Part shown: piece by piece, positions 26,339 to 35,728 of the stretch
How the letters are laid out: each line of letters opens with the position of its first letter
How positions within the stretch are numbered: position 1 is the first letter of the stretch
Assembly: GCA_001314865.1 (NCBI GenBank)
Contig: LJZR01000002.1
Coordinates: forward strand, 1 to 64,000
DNA length: 64,000 bases
From: Phormidesmis priestleyi Ana
GTDB taxonomy: Bacteria > Cyanobacteriota > Cyanobacteriia > Phormidesmidales > Phormidesmidaceae
Direction of reading: 5' to 3'
The notes under the pieces: generated by a model
Databases searched by the model: none
What the model was told of the DNA's origin: nothing
The model's input: the letters and a program-made list of their open reading frames with translations, nothing else
Program-made: the position numbers and the translations under genes

Positions 26339-27037
26339 TTAGATGTATTTGCTGCGCACTACTTGCGATCGCTTCGGCAAAAGAAATACAAAAGACAGCA
26401 TCACCGACATCAGCACCATCTCACCGCCATCTTCTAACGTTGTTAGAACCGGATCGAGCAGCCCAACTTGAACAACCGAATGAAAAGTATCAATAAAAAC
26501 GCCTACAAAGCCCAACAAGAGCAACATTATTGTTAAAATCCGTGAGGATGATCTTGCTAAAAAATCGCCTGAACGATATGTCACCGCAATGAGAAACAGG
26601 AAAAATAGGCCAATTGACGTTGATATAATGAACTCGCCCGAGGCATGGGAATTGATGCCAAATAACGAAGGGAAATAAGATGCCTTACTCCAATTCTCAT
26701 GAATTCTAAGAGAGTCATCTAGCAATAAATAAGTGAAAAGCCCGACCCAAACCCCATAGAGAAGAGAACGGGTTCGGAAAGCCATGGTCGCTAAAATGCC
26801 AGCGATCCAGAACGTTTTAACATATTGAAAGACCTCAGCGTATCCGCGATCTAGAGTGATCTGAAGAGACGGGTCGCTGACCGCTGGGATCAGTTCGTAA
26901 AGCACATTTAAACCAATGAATACGATATCTGCTGCAACACACAAATATAAAATTTGGACTGAAAGATTTTTTTCAACAATTTCTTTTATCCGCATCCTTG
27001 AAAAACGATACCTGCTTAGAGCGCGTTTATGTTTCAT
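26339..27037 (-). CDS. Multi-pass membrane protein, unknown function
   Basis: 232 residues with about six hydrophobic helices. A basic N-terminal tail (MKHKRALSRYRFSRMR) precedes the first helix. Conserved-looking polar residues sit near the membrane face: LLLDDSLRIHENWSK (~105-118) and LEDGGEMVLMSVMLSF near the end. I do not recognise a named family. It is the first of three minus-strand genes (26339-29461) that are AT-richer than their flanks and may form a unit with the downstream-reading glycosyltransferase-like gene. Confidence 0.65.
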   Translation of the reverse strand: MKHKRALSRYRFSRMRIKEIVEKNLSVQILYLCVAADIVFIGLNVLYELIPAVSDPSLQITLDRGYAEVFQYVKTFWIAGILATMAFRTRSLLYGVWVGLFTYLLLDDSLRIHENWSKASYFPSLFGINSHASGEFIISTSIGLFFLFLIAVTYRSGDFLARSSSRILTIMLLLLGFVGVFIDTFHSVVQVGLLDPVLTTLEDGGEMVLMSVMLSFVFLLPKRSQVVRSKYI

Positions 27038-27070
27038 GCTGATTGCGGCTTGCCTCTTTAAGCAATGTGT

Positions 27071-28294
27071 TTATTTAGATAGCGCGTTTATTGAGAGAGC
27101 TTCGCACTTAGCGAGTGCAGCGAATGAGGATAATTTTGCCTCTGTCAACCACTGTTGGTGCTTGTCAGAGGCAAAATCATGTTGAATACCTGTTAGCGCA
27201 CAGCCCACCCTGTCATAAAGCGCCTGATAGTAGTCAAACACATCTTTTCGGGGCTTAACCTCAAGCGCGACCAAAGCCTGCACACTCTGCAACAGTCCCC
27301 AATGTAAATGGTGTGATTCCAGCTGACTTAAGCCGATAGTGACTCCTTCCCACACCATGCTTCCTTTCCCTTCAGTTTCTTTTCCTTTGTAAACAGCTAA
27401 GGTTGCAGATTTAAAGGCTGTATTATCTCCTGCTAAGAAAGAAAATAACGGCAGTAAAATCATGGAATAGCAAGGCAGCGCAGCCCCTGGAAATTTACGA
27501 AACATGGTGTACTGATGAATCATCTGGCTAGGATGCACAATGTCTGACTTGCTCTGGGATAGTTCAGCAATTGTGCGCTCTTCAGGTGCCAGAGATCGAG
27601 CCTGAGCTTCTAGGGTAATGTCGTAATCTACGCTACGTTCTTCATATTTGCCGACATTGTTAAAGAGTTCGATGGGGCTAAAACTGCGCAACCAGGCCAC
27701 ATCTAAAAAGCATTCAAATGTGCAAACAAGACGATCCTGGCGACGAAAACCATTTTTGTGATACCACTCTATGCCCTGCACTTTTGCCTGCTGCGCTTGA
27801 AATTTTTGATAGCGTTGCTGAAGCACAGTGTTAGACAAAATTAAAGCATCATAATCATGGATCAGAATCGATTGAGTGTTGGTATGCTTCAACCCAATGC
27901 ACCATGACATCCACGCATAGAGATAGGGAAGTTTTAGCCGTTCAGCCTGCTGAGACTGCTGCTCGCTGTAGTAAAAGAACGATATATTCAAATCTGGAAA
28001 AGACCGAATCACTTTCTCTTCTGTGCCTATCTCAAGATCGCATTTTTGACAATCTACAATGATATAAACAGCTTTTAACTGATCCCATTTTGCTTTTTGA
28101 AGACATGCTAGATTTGCGTAAATGAGGGTTGGTAGCTTTGAACACATCCCCAGTAGGACTGTACAGCCAGGTTCTAAAGCTTGATCAGTTTCTGTAGAAT
28201 TCCACTCAACCAAATTCGAAATCTGATATCTTCTAATCAAGCGATGTGCTTGATACATTTTATAGAGCAACAGGTTCGAGTATTTTCCTTTCAT
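27071..28294 (-). CDS. Glycosyltransferase-like protein, unknown function
   Basis: ~407 residues from ATG 28294 (MKGKYSNLLLY); a longer TTG form from 28339 is less likely. A Rossmann-like first half has VLLGMCSKLPTLIYANLACL, KAVYIIVDCQ and a DxD-like motif in ILIHDYDALIL (~155). This is the layout of GT-A glycosyltransferases, where such acids bind a metal-nucleotide sugar. Similarity is by pattern only, and no family is claimed. There are no membrane segments. The gene lies between two membrane-protein genes on the same strand, suggesting a small surface-glycan or lipid-modification unit (inference). Confidence 0.5.
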   Translation of the reverse strand: MKGKYSNLLLYKMYQAHRLIRRYQISNLVEWNSTETDQALEPGCTVLLGMCSKLPTLIYANLACLQKAKWDQLKAVYIIVDCQKCDLEIGTEEKVIRSFPDLNISFFYYSEQQSQQAERLKLPYLYAWMSWCIGLKHTNTQSILIHDYDALILSNTVLQQRYQKFQAQQAKVQGIEWYHKNGFRRQDRLVCTFECFLDVAWLRSFSPIELFNNVGKYEERSVDYDITLEAQARSLAPEERTIAELSQSKSDIVHPSQMIHQYTMFRKFPGAALPCYSMILLPLFSFLAGDNTAFKSATLAVYKGKETEGKGSMVWEGVTIGLSQLESHHLHWGLLQSVQALVALEVKPRKDVFDYYQALYDRVGCALTGIQHDFASDKHQQWLTEAKLSSFAALAKCEALSINALSK

Positions 28295-28363
28295 AAAACT
28301 ATGGATGGTGAGGGCGGTTGTAAATTCTGAACTACACAAAACCTGAACTACACAAAACCTAAA

Positions 28364-29461
28364 TTACCCAATTACTTGCCTAGATGTGTGTTCTCGCAGA
28401 TTGTGCTTGATATCAAGGGCGTACAGAAAGAAACCGAATGCAATAAAAAATTCTTTATACTCAGTTGCATCCCACAGTCGAGGCATGGTGTGCCCCCACG
28501 CGATAAAAGCGACTTGGGTGATGATAAGAACAAGTGCAAAAGCTGCACAGCTTTGTTTAATGCCTTTCTTGTGGCTGAGCAGTCCTAAGCTAATTAGTAT
28601 AAACAGCGTCAAAAAGAAAGGAAACTGAGTAGAGAAGGCATTCCAATAGTGGTAGTTGTAAGCTGTGAGCACAGCACTAACACATAAGGTGACGCGGCTA
28701 CCGATAAAAACTTCTAATCCTCTTATTTTTCTGAAAACCCCCGACGTTAGAGACAAAAATGGGAGGGCAATCAAGCAAATGAAAGCACCTATATAGTAAG
28801 CATTCTCAAACATTTTAGTGGCGAAGTTATGGATGTTAAATTCGCCCTGTAGATTAGACTCAAACGACTCGGGTGTCTCAAAGCCAATGGCCCTTTGAAA
28901 CCATGAGATTTCTTCCATGGCAATGACAAAGAAAATTAGGGCTAAGCAGACTAGTCCAGCGATAATCCAACGCTTGTTGTGAAAGGGGCGGCGCCTAAAT
29001 TTGAAAATGAGCCAGCAAAAAACAGCTGATCCTGCCAACAGAAAAAGCGCTGATAGCGGTTCTACGAAAACTCCCTCAAGTGCCAGCTTAGAAAATAGGG
29101 CCGGATTGTATCGCAGTAAGGCTAAGATCAAAAAGTTAGCGACTATAGTGCCTGCTAACAATACCCTTTGAGGGCGGATTAGCTGCCTATTCTCAAAAGA
29201 TTTTTCAATAAAACTCTCTTTCTGTCGATTTGTTTGCTTAACCGCATTTATATGAAAGATAGCTACGAAAAAAGCACTAGAAAATAGGAAAAATAAGCTA
29301 CGAAGCGCATAGCTGCCATAAAGTCGCGGAATATCTTCACTTAGGCTCCCAACCAACCTATATAAAAAATATTCAATAGATAAAAAACTGACGGTAAGCC
29401 ACAGAAAAAACCATCCTAAATGCCTTGTTAACCCTTTTGTTAATCCTAAGTTGAGCTTCAT
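28364..29461 (-). CDS. Polytopic membrane protein with EEISWxQR motif, unknown function
   Basis: 365 residues with about ten hydrophobic helices. A short, highly polar conserved-looking block, AMEEISWFQRAIGFETPESF then NLQGEFNIHN (~180-212), lies at the end of one helix. Blocks of this form recur in uncharacterised membrane proteins of many bacteria (from memory). Paired Glu with Trp/Gln/Arg next to the membrane suggests a catalytic or ligand site. The start is ATG 29461. It is first in the three-gene minus-strand group. Confidence 0.65.
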   Translation of the reverse strand: MKLNLGLTKGLTRHLGWFFLWLTVSFLSIEYFLYRLVGSLSEDIPRLYGSYALRSLFFLFSSAFFVAIFHINAVKQTNRQKESFIEKSFENRQLIRPQRVLLAGTIVANFLILALLRYNPALFSKLALEGVFVEPLSALFLLAGSAVFCWLIFKFRRRPFHNKRWIIAGLVCLALIFFVIAMEEISWFQRAIGFETPESFESNLQGEFNIHNFATKMFENAYYIGAFICLIALPFLSLTSGVFRKIRGLEVFIGSRVTLCVSAVLTAYNYHYWNAFSTQFPFFLTLFILISLGLLSHKKGIKQSCAAFALVLIITQVAFIAWGHTMPRLWDATEYKEFFIAFGFFLYALDIKHNLREHTSRQVIG

Positions 29462-30360
29462 AGCGATTAGGGCAACTCCCTGGAGAATACAAACTACAGT
29501 GTTGTTTGCTTAGCTGGAATACAAAAATTGGCATGCAAAAAACTGTGAAACCTTTGCAGCACAACTGGTACGGTACAGCAGGTGCATTTGCCTAGCAGGC
29601 ATAAACATCTAACAGTCCTAAAGCAATGTATTCAATACGCTTGTTTTGAGATGCTTGGAAAACAGCTTAACAAAAAAATAAGTCTTGGTTAACAACTGGT
29701 TAAGGAAATGACGTGTTATTTAAAGTAAGGTTCCCCTTGAAAATCAGCTAGGGTCACCCGCTAGTAACTAGGTGCTCAACTTTGACGAAGCTTATGGAGG
29801 TGGCAGGAAACTTATGGCTTATGGCCTAGATACTGAGTGGTGATCTAGATATTGAGCAGTGATAGAGAAAGTAATAGCTGGGGCTTAACCTAAAGGTGAG
29901 TACTAGTCAAATCTAAAATCCGTCAACCTCGTTGCGCAAGGCAGGACAATCATGTCTGTAAGTCGGAGTTTAGAATGGCTGCAGTGTCAGGCGTAAGATA
30001 CGTATGCAGACCTTTTCAATTTCAATTTCATTTTTGTTTTTATTGTCAATGAGAGTCGCTTGAATGTCTTGAGTGAACACTCGGTCATCAGATTGCTTTA
30101 ATAGAGAGTAGTTCCGCAATATTCGCAGTGCATAAGCGATTTTGGGCCGTGTAAACGACAGAATAGCTAGAAAAAATCTCAATAATGGGAGATAAGCAAC
30201 AGAAATCGGTAGTGATTGGTTTGTGCTTTGAGCGAAGCACTGTCTGCTCTTTGGAAAAGAATGGGCAGGGCGGCATCGTTTAACTGAAGATCGCTCATTA
30301 GGAGAATGGGGGCCTTTCGAGATATTCACTCACAGGCGTATAGCCCTGCTCGGATACCTG
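29462..30360. other. ~900-bp region without a supported gene
   Basis: AT-rich. Open frames of up to ~119 codons on the minus strand at 29970-30329 have no ribosome-binding site or recognisable family, and look like chance or decayed sequence. The promoter of the three-gene group at 26339-29461 should lie near 29470-29600. Nothing else could be identified. Confidence 0.6.
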
Positions 30361-31314
30361 TTAGCGGGCTTTGAGAAAATCTTCGACTTCGGCAGCGGTG
30401 GGCATTGCTGACTGTGCGCCTGACCGAGTGACGGCTAGGGCTGCGACGGCGCTGGCGTAGTCAAGGGCGGGGCGCAGTAGGTTGTGGTCATTGAGCCGGA
30501 GCGCAGGGTCTGCTCGGCACAGGGCAGCGGCGAGCCCACCGTTAAAGGCATCTCCTGCGCCGATGGTGTCAATGACAGGGACAGGAAAGGCCGGTATCGC
30601 AAAGCTCCCGTTAGCTGAGGTGCAAACGGAGCCAAGGGCACCCATGGTGATAATGACAACTTCTATCCCTTGGCCTCTGAGCATTTCAGCAGCAGCGATC
30701 GCCCCAGTCACATCCAAAATCTCAATGCCTGTCAGCTGCTCCGCTTCAGTCTGGTTAGGTGTCAACACAGAAATATATTCACAAAAGTCCGTAGAGAGCG
30801 GCTCGCCAAACTTGGGTGCGGGCGCAGGATCTACAATCACCGTTAGGCCAGCGAGGTAGGCTAGGGCAGCGGCTTTTTCAACGGTGGGTAACGGCACTTC
30901 AAATTGCAGCAACAGCACCCGCGCTTTTTTGAAAAAAGGGGTGAGTCTGTCGAGGTCGGCTTCGCCTAGCTCAGCGTTGGCTCCAGAGACGACGATGATT
31001 TGATTGTCGGTAGGAGAAAGGGTGATGAGCGCGGTGCCTGAGGGCTGTTTGCGGCTGGCGACGAGCGCAGAGGTATCGACATTTTCGGCATGGAGGCGAT
31101 CGCTCAAAATTCGCCCAAAGCCATCTTTGCCAACTCGGCCTACCATCGCCGTGCGCATTCCTAGCCTGGCAGCAGCCACTGCCTGATTGGCCCCTTTGCC
31201 GCCCGGCACAGTGGCAAACCCTCTGCCTGTCAGCGTTTCGCCGGGGCGCGGTAGCCGGTCTACCTCTGCCACCAAATCCATATTGACACTGCCTAGCACC
31301 AACACCTCTGCCAC
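30361..31314 (-). CDS. rbsK: Ribokinase (PfkB family)
   Basis: 317 residues. It phosphorylates D-ribose at O5 for entry into the pentose phosphate pathway and nucleotide synthesis. The N-terminal sugar-binding part has LGSVNMDLVAEVDRLPRPGE and the PfkB signature GGKGANQAVAAARLG. The C-terminal signature DTIGAGDAFNGGLAAAL holds the catalytic Asp and anion hole. GTG start at 31314 with AAGGAG upstream. No ribose transporter genes are nearby, so it may act on internally released ribose. Confidence 0.92.
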   Translation of the reverse strand: MAEVLVLGSVNMDLVAEVDRLPRPGETLTGRGFATVPGGKGANQAVAAARLGMRTAMVGRVGKDGFGRILSDRLHAENVDTSALVASRKQPSGTALITLSPTDNQIIVVSGANAELGEADLDRLTPFFKKARVLLLQFEVPLPTVEKAAALAYLAGLTVIVDPAPAPKFGEPLSTDFCEYISVLTPNQTEAEQLTGIEILDVTGAIAAAEMLRGQGIEVVIITMGALGSVCTSANGSFAIPAFPVPVIDTIGAGDAFNGGLAAALCRADPALRLNDHNLLRPALDYASAVAALAVTRSGAQSAMPTAAEVEDFLKAR

Positions 31315-31570
31315 GGCCCTTTGCTCCTTACTTTGTGCATTGTTTTATGCATCCTCAATTTACGCAATTCATGACATTCATGCATTGCTGGTGCATCTTA
31401 AGCCAAAAGCTGTCTTAAATTATCTGCAATTGTCTGCAATTGCCTGACTGCTCGAATCTATCAACGCTTTTATCAACGACTCTATCAGTGTCTCTGTCAA
31501 CGCCTCTATCAACGCCTGATTCTCAAAAAATAGTCTGCCATCAAGGCTTCAAACCCGTTATGTAAACCCG

Positions 31571-31843
31571 TTAATTATCCGACTCAGGGTCACTATTGTC
31601 TGACTTTTTGCTCAGGTCGAGCGGGGGCCTGTCTGAACTCCAGCCCCACCACACCGTATCGCACTCACACTGGTAAAACTCCTGCCACTTACGCTTACGC
31701 CCCTCTGTAAATACGGGCGCACGGCGATTGAGCCAAACTTGCTTCGCTTCCCGGCTACCTTGGCCGCAGCTGGGGCAGCCAAATGGCTGAGCATGTACGG
31801 CATTGGTAATCCAGGCGGGTGGGAACTGCGCAAAGGCATCCAT
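31571..31843 (-). CDS. Conserved cyanobacterial zinc-ribbon-like protein
   Basis: ~90 residues from ATG 31843 (MDAFAQFPPAWITNA); ATG 31903 would add 20 residues with no match expected. A CPSCG pair (~25) and a later CEC (~57) could form a zinc site, separated by a basic segment with WLNRRAPVFTEGRKRKWQEFYQC and an aromatic DTVWWGWSSD. It is small and soluble. I believe this type is conserved in cyanobacteria but know no function. It is divergent from dxr. A run of TATCAACGC repeats lies in the gap towards rbsK. Confidence 0.6.
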   Translation of the reverse strand: MDAFAQFPPAWITNAVHAQPFGCPSCGQGSREAKQVWLNRRAPVFTEGRKRKWQEFYQCECDTVWWGWSSDRPPLDLSKKSDNSDPESDN

Positions 31844-32137
31844 AGTGACTATCGGAGCGATCGCCCCAACGCATGATAAAAGAACGTGACGGTTATTGCT
31901 CATTATGGCGCGTCAAATGAAATGCCACTCAATCTATTACTGCGAGGAATAATGGTCAGGAATATATGGCTAGAGTTGCGATCGCCTGATCATCATCGGC
32001 TTGGGGGTATGGCAAGGCCTACTAGCGTCCTCACTAAAGCCTTATCTAAAGCTTTATGACCGTGACATTTGTAGCAGCTACCATCAAGAAACTATAGTGA
32101 TGACTATAAAGAAATCATTACAACTGGTATATCTCCT

Positions 32138-33322
32138 GTGAAAGCCATCACTCTTCTCGGCTCAACTGGTTCTATCGGCACCCAAACGCTCGATATTGTG
32201 GAGCATCATCCCGATAAGTTTCGCCTGGTGGGCATCGCTGCGGGTAGTAACGTGGCGCTGTTGGCCGCGCAAGTGATGCAGTTTAAGCCTGAGATTGTCG
32301 CCATTTGTGATGAGCGCAAGCTACCTGAGCTAAAAGCGGCCATTGCGTCGCTCGATCCGCAGCCGATTGTATTAGCGGGCGAAGATAGCATTGCCGAAGT
32401 TGCCCGCTACGGAGATGCTGAAGCGGTAGTCACGGGCATTGTGGGCTGCGCTGGGCTGCTACCAACCCTGGCGGCAATTGAAGCCGGTAAAGACATTGCC
32501 CTAGCCAACAAGGAAACGCTGATTGCGGGTGGCCCGGTCGTATTGCCCATGGCTAAAAAACATGGCGTTAAGCTGCTGCCTGCCGATTCTGAGCATTCGG
32601 CTATTTTTCAATGTCTGCAAGGTGTCCCTGACAAGGGCCTCCGCCGCATTTTGCTCACGGCCTCAGGCGGAGCGTTTCGTGACTGGCCGGTGGAAGATTT
32701 GCCCAAGGTCACCATGGCCGACGCGATTAAGCACCCTAACTGGTCGATGGGTCGAAAAATTACGGTAGACTCAGCAACCTTGATGAACAAGGGCTTAGAG
32801 GTGATTGAAGCGCATTATCTGTTCGGGATGGACTATGACCATATTGATATTGTCATCCATCCGCAAAGCATTATTCACTCACTTATTGAGCTGCAAGATA
32901 CTTCTATGCTGGCGCAGCTGGGCTGGCCCGATATGCGCTTGCCGCTGCTATATGCCCTTTCGTGGCCTGAGCGCATCTACACCGACTGGCAACCGTTAGA
33001 CCTAGTGAAATCGGGCGATTTAACCTTTCGTGAGCCCGACCATGCAAAGTATCCCTGTATGGATTTAGCCTACGCCGCAGGTCGAGCAGGGGGCACCATG
33101 ACAGCTGTGCTCAATGCGGCGAATGAGCAGGCAGTGGCGCTGTTTTTAGAAGAAAAAATTCATTATTTAGAGATTCCAAAAGTGATTGAAAAGGTGTGCG
33201 ATCGCCATCGCTCTGATCTCAACACGGCTCCCAACCTAGACGATATCCTCGCTGTTGATAGCTGGGCTCGCACTGCCGTGAGCGAAGCTGCCGCTAACCT
33301 GACTGCGGTTATTGCCGGTTAG
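32138..33322 (+). CDS. dxr: 1-deoxy-D-xylulose 5-phosphate reductoisomerase
   Basis: 394 residues, typical length. It makes 2-C-methyl-D-erythritol 4-phosphate in the MEP isoprenoid pathway, which feeds carotenoid and chlorophyll side-chain synthesis. The NADPH-binding motif [15 protein letters not shown] begins at residue 5. NKETLIAGG (~123), the metal and substrate residues in [15 protein letters not shown] (~148-162), SGGAFRDWP, and [23 protein letters not shown] split by motif breaks are all present. GTG start at 32138, right before the conserved N-terminus. The stop is followed by a tandem repeat. Confidence 0.97.
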   Translation: MKAITLLGSTGSIGTQTLDIVEHHPDKFRLVGIAAGSNVALLAAQVMQFKPEIVAICDERKLPELKAAIASLDPQPIVLAGEDSIAEVARYGDAEAVVTGIVGCAGLLPTLAAIEAGKDIALANKETLIAGGPVVLPMAKKHGVKLLPADSEHSAIFQCLQGVPDKGLRRILLTASGGAFRDWPVEDLPKVTMADAIKHPNWSMGRKITVDSATLMNKGLEVIEAHYLFGMDYDHIDIVIHPQSIIHSLIELQDTSMLAQLGWPDMRLPLLYALSWPERIYTDWQPLDLVKSGDLTFREPDHAKYPCMDLAYAAGRAGGTMTAVLNAANEQAVALFLEEKIHYLEIPKVIEKVCDRHRSDLNTAPNLDDILAVDSWARTAVSEAAANLTAVIAG

Positions 33323-33362
33323 GAATGCCAGTTAGGAATGCCAGTTAGGAATGCCAGTTAGG
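33320..33362. repeat. 14-bp tandem repeat directly after dxr
   Basis: Three copies of TTAGGAATGCCAG-type units begin at the dxr stop codon, so the stop itself is part of the first unit. Confidence 0.85.
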
Positions 33363-33443
33363 AAACGGTCGGCGCAGCGCTGATGTACACTATGGCGTTG
33401 GCTACTTAGCTCAATGCATTCGTTCAATGCACCCGTTCATACA

Positions 33444-33653
33444 ATGGAACTAGCACTCACCCTTGGCGCAGTTGCGATCGCCGCCCTCGTATTTTTTTGG
33501 CTCCTCAATGTTGTCAAAACCACGCTTAAAACCGCCTTCTTGGTGGCCTTTTTTCTGATAGGTCTTTGGCTGGCCTTCGGGGTTGGCCCGACCGATGTTT
33601 GGAATATTATTCGCAGCTGGCTCCCTGACTTTTTCTTTCCAGAAAGCACCTGA
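33444..33653 (+). CDS. Small two-helix membrane protein
   Basis: ~69 residues from ATG 33444 (MELALTLGAVAIAALVFFW); ATG 33414 is also in frame. Two hydrophobic helices (~5-25 and ~32-48) are joined by the basic VVKTTLKT, with an amphipathic tail (DVWNIIRSWLPDFFFPEST). It is probably a thylakoid or plasma-membrane protein; I cannot name it. A direct repeat (GAAAAGCACTT) follows the stop. Confidence 0.6.
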   Translation: MELALTLGAVAIAALVFFWLLNVVKTTLKTAFLVAFFLIGLWLAFGVGPTDVWNIIRSWLPDFFFPEST

Positions 33654-33900
33654 AAAGCACTTGAAAAGCACTTGATAGGACGGAGCATTCACCGTTTTGG
33701 TTATGTATGCTATGGCTTGCTGGGTCTGTAGGGCTATTCACTCAATGCCTTCTGAAATGTCCGTTCGTAACATCACGGAGATTTTCACGGAGATTTATAC
33801 ATGCTTTGTAGCGCCCATCCGAAGCTCTACGAGCATCCCCCAAAAGTATGAAGTAGATGTAAACTGTGAGCTATATAGTAAGCAGTTTTTGGGGCACATT

Positions 33901-34698
33901 ATGAAGCGTAGACCTCGCTTAAGTAATGGCTTCGTAATAATGAAAAAACTTGCCACCCAACTAGGCATCGCAACGATCTCCACCCTTTCTCTGTTGGGTA
34001 TGGCGGCCCAGGCAGAAGCTGCTGCGCTCAGAGGTGATTTGTTAACAACGTTCTCTAGCTTTGTACAAGCAGAAGGCGTTGCCTTTGATGAAATTGCGCT
34101 ACCTAAGCTGGATGCAGCAAGCCTTTTTTGGGATGGCTCAACCAATCATGTGGAAGTTTTCTTTATTGACGAAGGCGCTAGGTTTAAAAACCAGCTACTC
34201 TTTAGCGCTAACAACAGCCCGCTAGAGACGATTTTTGACAATGTATCCTCTCAGCACAGTACGTTTAGCGAATCTGACGGCGTGCTAGCCCTGGGCGAAG
34301 GTCGAAAACTCAGCCCCTTTTCTGGGCCGACGCAACTCTCTTTCTTTATTCGCTCCGACGGCTTCAATGGCGGCACCGACCTCTACGGCGCTGACGCTGA
34401 CACCAGCTCTACTGTGGCAGGCCAAACGGTTAACCCCGACGGTCTTACACACCTGATTGCCTATGAATATTTTGACGAAGTAGAGCAAGAGCACTACACC
34501 ATTATTGGTTTTGAAGACCTCTATGGGGCGCTAAATGCAACTGGCGGTAGAAACCAGGAATCAGACAGAGATTTTAATGATGTTCTCTTTGCTGTAAGGG
34601 GGCTGTCTCAACAAAGTTCTACCGATATTCCTGAGCCCTCAGCGCTGATGGGCTTGATGGGTGTTGCTGCACTAGGGCTTAAGTGGTTAAAGCGATGA
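33901..34698 (+). CDS. Exported DUF4114-type protein with PEP-CTERM anchor
   Basis: ~265 residues from ATG 33901, which has GGGG ~7 nt upstream; ATG 33940 would start right at the signal peptide (MKKLATQLGIATISTLSLLG...AQAEA). The mature part has a DUF4114-like core with SLFWDGSTNHVEVFFIDEGA and ending HYTIIGFEDLYG...DRDFNDVLFAVRG, an acidic calcium-type motif. The C-terminus is a PEP-CTERM sorting signal: PEPSALMGLMGVAALGLKWLKR, i.e. PEP, hydrophobic helix, basic end. Such proteins are processed by an exosortase and directed to the cell surface or EPS. Function unknown. It shares the terminal acidic domain with the gene at 502. Confidence 0.82.
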   Translation: MKRRPRLSNGFVIMKKLATQLGIATISTLSLLGMAAQAEAAALRGDLLTTFSSFVQAEGVAFDEIALPKLDAASLFWDGSTNHVEVFFIDEGARFKNQLLFSANNSPLETIFDNVSSQHSTFSESDGVLALGEGRKLSPFSGPTQLSFFIRSDGFNGGTDLYGADADTSSTVAGQTVNPDGLTHLIAYEYFDEVEQEHYTIIGFEDLYGALNATGGRNQESDRDFNDVLFAVRGLSQQSSTDIPEPSALMGLMGVAALGLKWLKR

Positions 34699-34717
34699 GT
34701 GCAAGGCATTGAAGGGA

Positions 34718-35434
34718 TCAGCGTCCTTGGGTCGGCTGGTAGCTTTGTGTCACCCGTCCAAAGCAGCGTAGCAACGCGTGATAGCTGGCACTCACAGGCT
34801 CACTCAAATCAGTGAGTGAATCTATGCCAATACCATTACGCCCTTTGTCTTTGCCTGAACTGTGGATGTAGCGCCCGTCGCCAATGTACAGCGCCACATG
34901 CGTTGTGCGCTTAGGCGTGCCAAAAAAGACCAGGTCACCTGACTGTAGCTCGGATTGCTCAATATGCTCGGTAAAGTCTTCTTGCTGGTAGGAGTCGCGA
35001 GGCAGCAAAATGCCTGCTGCGGCAAAGGCCGATTGTACGAGTCCTGAGCAGTCGTAATGCGGAGGCACCGCGCCGCCCCATTGATACTGGTTGGGGACAG
35101 CCATGGCGGTATGGGCAAAGGCTATTACTTGGGGTAGCCGGGCCTGAATTTGGGGCCGCGTCAGAATGGGTGCTTCAAAGATCTGGCTCGTGGGGGTTAG
35201 TTCGCTTACGGCGGTGGCTGTAATCCAGCCTAGGTAGTCGTCTTTACATATACGGACGCGAATTGCCTCCTGGCGCTTGGCGATTTCTAAAACATGTAGC
35301 TGGTGGCCTGCATCTGCTTGGGTGACAAGACCCTGACATAGAGATGTGCTGTATAGGTTAATGGGGCGATCGCACTGATAGGTCTGATGAGAACCGTGAT
35401 AGATATCGTCCTGCAATGTCTCTAACGTCACCAT
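34718..35434 (-). CDS. NlpC/P60 family peptidase with N-terminal SH3-like domain
   Basis: 238 residues. It resembles the cyanobacterial gamma-D-glutamyl-diamino acid endopeptidase type (cell-wall peptide recycling). The N-terminal SH3b-like domain (~15-90) has CDRPINLYSTSLC and GWITATAV. The catalytic NlpC/P60 domain (~105-230) has the nucleophile in YDCSGLVQSAF (Cys ~130), ELQSGDLVFFG, the catalytic His in THVALYIGDGRYIHSSG, and a third polar residue there. No signal peptide is seen, as in the characterised cyanobacterial relatives, so it acts on imported muropeptides or in the cytoplasm (inference). Confidence 0.9.
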   Translation of the reverse strand: MVTLETLQDDIYHGSHQTYQCDRPINLYSTSLCQGLVTQADAGHQLHVLEIAKRQEAIRVRICKDDYLGWITATAVSELTPTSQIFEAPILTRPQIQARLPQVIAFAHTAMAVPNQYQWGGAVPPHYDCSGLVQSAFAAAGILLPRDSYQQEDFTEHIEQSELQSGDLVFFGTPKRTTHVALYIGDGRYIHSSGKDKGRNGIGIDSLTDLSEPVSASYHALLRCFGRVTQSYQPTQGR

Positions 35435-35582
35435 GGTTTGCGCACTTCCTTCCGGTAAAATTGGCCAGTAACATTAGCCGGTAACATGGCCAGCAAAATC
35501 GGCAACATCGCCTAATAGATAAGTCACCATACCGCAACCTATCCTGTAGACCAAGTATTCAGTCATCTACCTGGATATTTCG

Positions 35583-35622
35583 TCGGTATCTCGCCGGTAT
35601 TTTGCCGGTATATTGCCGGTAT
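35583..35622. repeat. TTGCCGGTAT tandem repeats
   Basis: Four imperfect copies of a 10-11-bp unit (TCGCCGGTAT, TTTGCCGGTAT, ATTGCCGGTAT). Related GCCGGTAACAT words lie at ~35470-35505 in the same 294-bp divergent gap. Confidence 0.75.
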
Positions 35623-35728
35623 TTCCCTAACATTTCTCTGCGGCTGCCCCTATGAACGCACACCCAGAAACGGTAGGCTTGTATACATAATTCGCCTCAC
35701 TCCCGTCCCGTAACCCGATCAACTTGCT

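Noticed and set aside
29970-30329. 119-codon minus-strand open frame
   Set aside because: No ribosome-binding site, no recognisable family, poor composition; a second frame overlaps it. Probably chance or decayed sequence.
33697-33900. 68-codon N-terminal extension of the PEP-CTERM protein
   Set aside because: It would bury the signal peptide in the interior; later ATGs at 33901 or 33940 place it at the N-terminus.
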